Source: Spirochaetota bacterium (GTDB lineage: Bacteria > Spirochaetota > Spirochaetia > Treponematales > Rectinemataceae). Taken from it: 18,020 nt of DNA. The stretch covers positions 1-18,020 of the forward strand of contig JAEZSM010000229.1 of NCBI GenBank assembly GCA_023421875.1. The letters run 5' to 3'. The notes beneath the pieces are model-generated. The model ran no database searches, was not told the origin of the DNA, and saw only the letters and a program-made list of their open reading frames with translations. Of this stretch, positions 15,378 to 18,020 are shown one piece after another (position 1 is the first letter of the stretch; every line of letters starts with the position of its first letter). The translations under genes and the position numbers were made by a program.

Positions 15378-15405
15378 ATATATTTTTTCGTAAGGAGTAA
15401 AGACC

Positions 15406-15864
15406 ATGGCGACAAAGAAATGGAAGGTAGCCGTCGGATGCGATCCCAACGCCGCCGATCTCAAAGAAACAATCAAGGAACTGCTTAAGGCCGAGGGACA
15501 CAGTTTCGAGGACTTCGGGAGCGACGATCCTATTTACCCCAACGTAGCCTTCACCGTAGGCGAGGCGGTGGCGTCGGGAAAATTCGACCGGGGCATTCTA
15601 GTCTGCGGAACGGGCATCGGCATGTCCATTGCCGCCAATAAGGTGCCGGGCGTCTATGCCGCCCTCCTGGCAGACCCCTATTCCGCCGAACGGGCGATCA
15701 AGAGCAACAATACCAATGTCGCCACCCTAGGGCAGCAGACCATGGGTCCCTACGTAGCCAAGGCCTTAGTAAAGATCTGGCTGGACGCCGAATGGGAGCC
15801 CGGCACCAGGAGCGAACCAAAGGTTCAGGCAATCGTCGATTACGCGGCCAAGCAGGGTAAATAG
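15406..15864 (+). CDS. RpiB/LacAB-family sugar-phosphate isomerase
   Basis: A 152-residue cytosolic aldose-ketose phosphate isomerase. The family core is clear: VAVGCDPNAADLK at the N-terminus, catalytic Cys67 in VCGTGIGMSIAANKVPGVYAA, then DPYSAERAIKSNNTNVATLG. Two histidines used by ribose-5-phosphate isomerase B are replaced: the DH of the first motif reads D13-P14, and the His before NDTNV is Ser100. NKVPG and YSAERA(x)KSNN recall the tetrulose-phosphate isomerases EryI/DerI. A four-carbon or unusual substrate therefore seems likelier than ribose 5-phosphate; this is inference. AAGGAG lies nine bases before the ATG. It is the first gene of the rpiB-transketolase operon, under the operator at 15265-15277. 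Confidence 0.88.
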   Translation: MATKKWKVAVGCDPNAADLKETIKELLKAEGHSFEDFGSDDPIYPNVAFTVGEAVASGKFDRGILVCGTGIGMSIAANKVPGVYAALLADPYSAERAIKSNNTNVATLGQQTMGPYVAKALVKIWLDAEWEPGTRSEPKVQAIVDYAAKQGK

Positions 15865-15883
15865 GAACAGGTTCCGCCGGAGG

Positions 15884-15983
15884 GTGCGGCGCGGGGCGGG
15901 CTTTAGGGCTGCGCCACCGTGCGAAATCCCAGGCCGACCGCCCCGCGCCGCACTACGCCGAACTACGCCGCGTTCTGCGCGGC
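15884..15983 (+). other. Long GC-rich stem-loop and small repeats between rpiB and the transketolase gene
   Basis: A perfect 16-bp stem pairs 15884-15899 with 15938-15953 around a 38-base loop. Directly after it come two copies of ACTACGCCG (15952-15960 and 15962-15970). A second hairpin (15967-15972 with 15978-15983, 5-base loop) ends four bases before the AAGGAAG ribosome binding site. No T run follows, so it is not a simple terminator. It probably sets the relative levels of rpiB and transketolase message, or is a REP-like intergenic repeat. Confidence 0.65.
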
Positions 15984-15999
15984 ACATAAGGAAGCAAGC

Positions 16000-16881
16000 A
16001 TGCCATTGAGCAAGAAAGAAGAACTGGAGCTGAAGTTCAAAGCCCTCGCGCTGAGGGAAAACGTACTTCGCATGGTAAAAGCCGCGGGCACCGGCCACAT
16101 GGGCGGAGCCCTCTCCGCGGCCGATATCGTCGCCGTGCTTTACTACAAATTCATGAAGATGGACCCCCAGAATCCCGGCCTGGCCGATAGGGACCGCTTT
16201 GTACTCTCCGCCGGCCACAAGTGTCTGATTCTCTACGCCGCCCTGGCCGAGAAGGGATACTTCCCCAAAGAGGTAATGGACAGCTACGGCGAGCTCGATT
16301 CGCACATTCCCGGGCATCCCAGCATGGACAAGCTGCCGGGGGTGGAAGCCAATACAGGATCGCTGGGACACGGGCTTTCCATCGCCGCCGGCATGGCAAT
16401 GGGCCTTAAGCTTTCCGCTTCCTCGGCTCGCGTCTACACCCTAATGGGCGACGGTGAGCTTGCGGAGGGTTCCAACTGGGAAGCCGCAGCCGCCGCCAGC
16501 CATCACAAACTGGATAATCTCACCGCCATCGTCGACAAGAACGGCCTCCAGATCGGCGGCGCCTCGGATACCATCATGAACTACGAGCCCCTCCAGGATC
16601 GCTGGGCTTCCTTTGGCTGGTCGGTCCGCCGCATCGACGGCCACGACTACCCCACAATCGTCAAAACCCTGGAGAGCCTTCCCTTCGAAAAGGGAAAACC
16701 CTCCCTCATCATTGCCGATACGGTTAAATCCAAGGGCTTCCCCTTTGCCGAAGGCAAGGCCGCCTACCATTACTGGAGATCGACCAAGGAAGAACTGCAG
16801 CTCGCCGACGAGGCGCTGGCCGCTGCCAGGGCAGAGCTGGAAAAAGCCCTGGCCGAGGCTACCCTCAAGGGAGGACTATAA
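16000..16881 (+). CDS. Transketolase, N-terminal (TPP-binding) subunit
   Basis: A 293-residue half-transketolase that binds the diphosphate of thiamine diphosphate with a divalent metal. Visible motifs are GTGHMGG (30-36), DRFVLSAGHKCLILYAAL, GHPSMDKLPGVEANTGSLGHG and the metal-binding GDGELAEGSNWEAA (from 150) leading to AIVDKNG. It works with the C-terminal subunit encoded next and moves a two-carbon ketol unit between sugar phosphates. The ATG at 16000 has AAGGAAG five bases upstream. A GTG at 15919 is in frame but lies in the loop of the intergenic hairpin and encodes a non-family extension. Split transketolases also occur as apulose-4-phosphate transketolase (AptA/AptB), so the substrate may not be a pentose phosphate. 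Confidence 0.93.
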   Translation: MPLSKKEELELKFKALALRENVLRMVKAAGTGHMGGALSAADIVAVLYYKFMKMDPQNPGLADRDRFVLSAGHKCLILYAALAEKGYFPKEVMDSYGELDSHIPGHPSMDKLPGVEANTGSLGHGLSIAAGMAMGLKLSASSARVYTLMGDGELAEGSNWEAAAAASHHKLDNLTAIVDKNGLQIGGASDTIMNYEPLQDRWASFGWSVRRIDGHDYPTIVKTLESLPFEKGKPSLIIADTVKSKGFPFAEGKAAYHYWRSTKEELQLADEALAAARAELEKALAEATLKGGL

Positions 16882-17855
16882 TGAAACAGCACGCGATGCT
16901 CTCAGCTAAAGCCTTTGAAGTCAGCGAAGCGCCTATCAAAGCCTTCGGCGAAGCCCTCCTCGAAGCGGGCAAGGCCAATCCGGACATTGTCGCCGTATCC
17001 ACCGACTCCTCTTCGGGATCAGGCCTCTCGCCCTTTAAGGCAGCCTTTCCCGAGCGCCATGTCGAATTCGGCATCATGGAGCAGGGAGCCGTAGGCTACT
17101 GCGCCGGCATGGCCGCCGTGGGCAAAATCCCCTTCTTTGCAGCCATCGCGCCCTTCGTCTCCGCCCGGCCCTTCGAAATGGTCAAGGACGACTTAGGCTA
17201 CATGCGGCAGAACGTCAAGGTGGTCGGTCGCTGCGGCGGTCTTACCTACTCCCAGTTAGGCCCCACACACCACTCCATCGACGACTTCGCCCTCATGCGC
17301 ACCATACCCGGCCTCCTGGTGCTCAACCCCGGAGATCCGGTATCCATTCGCAAGGCCACCCTGGCCCTGGCAAAGCACATTGGCCCCTCCTACATGCGTA
17401 TCGGCAGTCCCAACATGCCAGTTCTGTACGACGAGGATCTGCCCTTCGAAATCGGCAAGGGTATCCTGGTCAGGGAAGGACACGACGTCACCATCATCGG
17501 CACGGGAACCGTCCTCTGCCAGGCGGTCAAGGCAGCCGAACTGCTGGACCGCAAGGGCATCAGCGCCCGGGTTATCGATATTCACACCATCAAGCCCCTG
17601 GACGAAGAAATGATCCTCAAGGCGGCGGGCGAAACCAACCGGATCGTCACCGTGGAAGAACACTTCCTCAACGGCGGTTTAGGCAGCGCGGTAGCCCAGT
17701 TCCTCTCCCAGGCAAGGCCGACCCCCTTAAAACTTCTTGGCATCGATGACCGCTTTGCCTCCAACGGCCCTTACGAAGGCCTCTTGGGCCAGCAGGGGCT
17801 CTTGGCCGAGCAGATCGCCGCGAGCACCACGGAGTTCCTGAAGAAAAAATTCTGA
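16881..17855 (+). CDS. Transketolase, C-terminal (pyrimidine-binding) subunit
   Basis: A 324-residue partner of the preceding subunit. The pyrimidine domain has the catalytic Glu in FGIMEQGAVGYCAGMA and the loops DSSSGSGLSPF and GRCGGLTYSQLGPTHHSIDD. The C-terminal domain (from about residue 195) reads VTIIGTGTVLCQAVKAAELL, with VIDIHTIKPLDEE and VTVEEHFLNGGLGSAVAQ. The ATG overlaps the last base of the previous stop codon (TAATG), and GGGAGGA lies just upstream, so the two subunits are translationally coupled. It is the last gene of the operon and is followed by a strong terminator. Confidence 0.94.
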   Translation: MKQHAMLSAKAFEVSEAPIKAFGEALLEAGKANPDIVAVSTDSSSGSGLSPFKAAFPERHVEFGIMEQGAVGYCAGMAAVGKIPFFAAIAPFVSARPFEMVKDDLGYMRQNVKVVGRCGGLTYSQLGPTHHSIDDFALMRTIPGLLVLNPGDPVSIRKATLALAKHIGPSYMRIGSPNMPVLYDEDLPFEIGKGILVREGHDVTIIGTGTVLCQAVKAAELLDRKGISARVIDIHTIKPLDEEMILKAAGETNRIVTVEEHFLNGGLGSAVAQFLSQARPTPLKLLGIDDRFASNGPYEGLLGQQGLLAEQIAASTTEFLKKKF

Positions 17856-17879
17856 GACCAAGGCGTTTTTTAAATGCCG

Positions 17880-17914
17880 AAAAAAGGCGGCCCCTCCCGG
17901 AGCCGCCTTTTTTT
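17880..17914. terminator. Bidirectional Rho-independent terminator
   Basis: A 6-bp GC stem (17886-17891 with 17902-17907) encloses a 10-base loop that can pair further inside. Six A lie on its left and seven T on its right. It starts 24 bases after the transketolase stop. The A/T symmetry suits termination from both sides, in keeping with a convergent gene on the right. Confidence 0.85.
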
Positions 17915-17969
17915 AAAAAAGCGAAGCTTGTCGCTATCAACAACTATACTATCGCCATATCTTACTATC

Positions 17970-18020
17970 TCAGCCCTTTGCCAGCAGGAGCTTTTCCTCG
18001 CCTGCGGGAACATACAAGAT
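17970..18020 (-). CDS. Possible C-terminal end of a gene entering from the right
   Basis: On the minus strand an open frame from the window edge reads ILYVPAGEEKLLLAKG and stops at TGA (17970-17972). Only 16 codons are visible. The composition looks protein-like and the terminator at 17880-17914 would serve it. The product cannot be identified. Confidence 0.35.
   Translation of the reverse strand: MLYVPAGEEKLLLAKG

Noticed and set aside
15919..15999. GTG start adding 27 residues to the transketolase N-terminal subunit
   Set aside because: It lies in the loop of the intergenic hairpin, lacks a ribosome binding site, and the added residues are not family-like.

Overview
The window looks like a chromosomal segment from a GC-rich, Gram-negative-type bacterium. 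It is dense with genes that begin at well-spaced AGGAGG-type ribosome binding sites. The TRAP binding protein has a cleavable, non-lipoprotein signal peptide, which suggests an outer membrane. The gene mix (secernin-like C69 hydrolase, TAXI-type TRAP transporter, split transketolase) would fit a spirochaete (Spirochaetota), but this is a weak inference from content and no rRNA or other marker gene is present. No tRNA, rRNA, insertion sequence, integrase or CRISPR array was seen.

Layout. (1) 1-3009, minus: the sbcD-sbcC repair nuclease operon; sbcC runs off the left edge just past its zinc hook. (2) 3154-4128, plus: an aldo/keto reductase of the Kv-beta-like type, with its own terminator. (3) 4203-6203, minus: a two-gene operon of a secernin-like C69 hydrolase and a small membrane-anchored DUF4230-like protein. 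(4) 6347-9068, plus: a tight three-gene operon of an exported TPR protein, a membrane GT2 glycosyltransferase and a PlsC-like acyltransferase, suggesting synthesis of an acylated glycolipid or a related envelope lipid. (5) 9213-12638, plus: TAXI binding protein, fused TRAP permease and a small cupin. (6) 12832-14154, minus: an enlarged transaldolase-family protein. (7) 14395-15165, minus: a GntR/HutC-type regulator. (8) 15406-17855, plus: an RpiB/LacAB-type isomerase followed by the two halves of a transketolase. A convergent gene may enter from the right edge.

The most interesting part is 9.1-17.9 kb. The 13-base motif TGTATATACMTGT, with palindromic core GTATATAC, occurs upstream of the TAXI gene, upstream of the transaldolase-like gene and between the regulator and rpiB. 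At the last two it sits directly downstream of a good -10 box, over the expected start of transcription. GTATATAC is the kind of operator that HutC-subfamily GntR repressors such as TreR bind. I infer one regulon: the GntR protein represses uptake (TAXI-TRAP), an aldolase/transaldolase, a sugar-phosphate isomerase, a split transketolase and itself. The isomerase lacks both histidines typical of ribose-5-phosphate isomerase B, and the transaldolase-like protein is about twice the size of a minimal one. The substrate is therefore probably an unusual sugar or sugar acid, not ribose. No kinase or dehydrogenase of the pathway is visible, so the route cannot be closed from this window.
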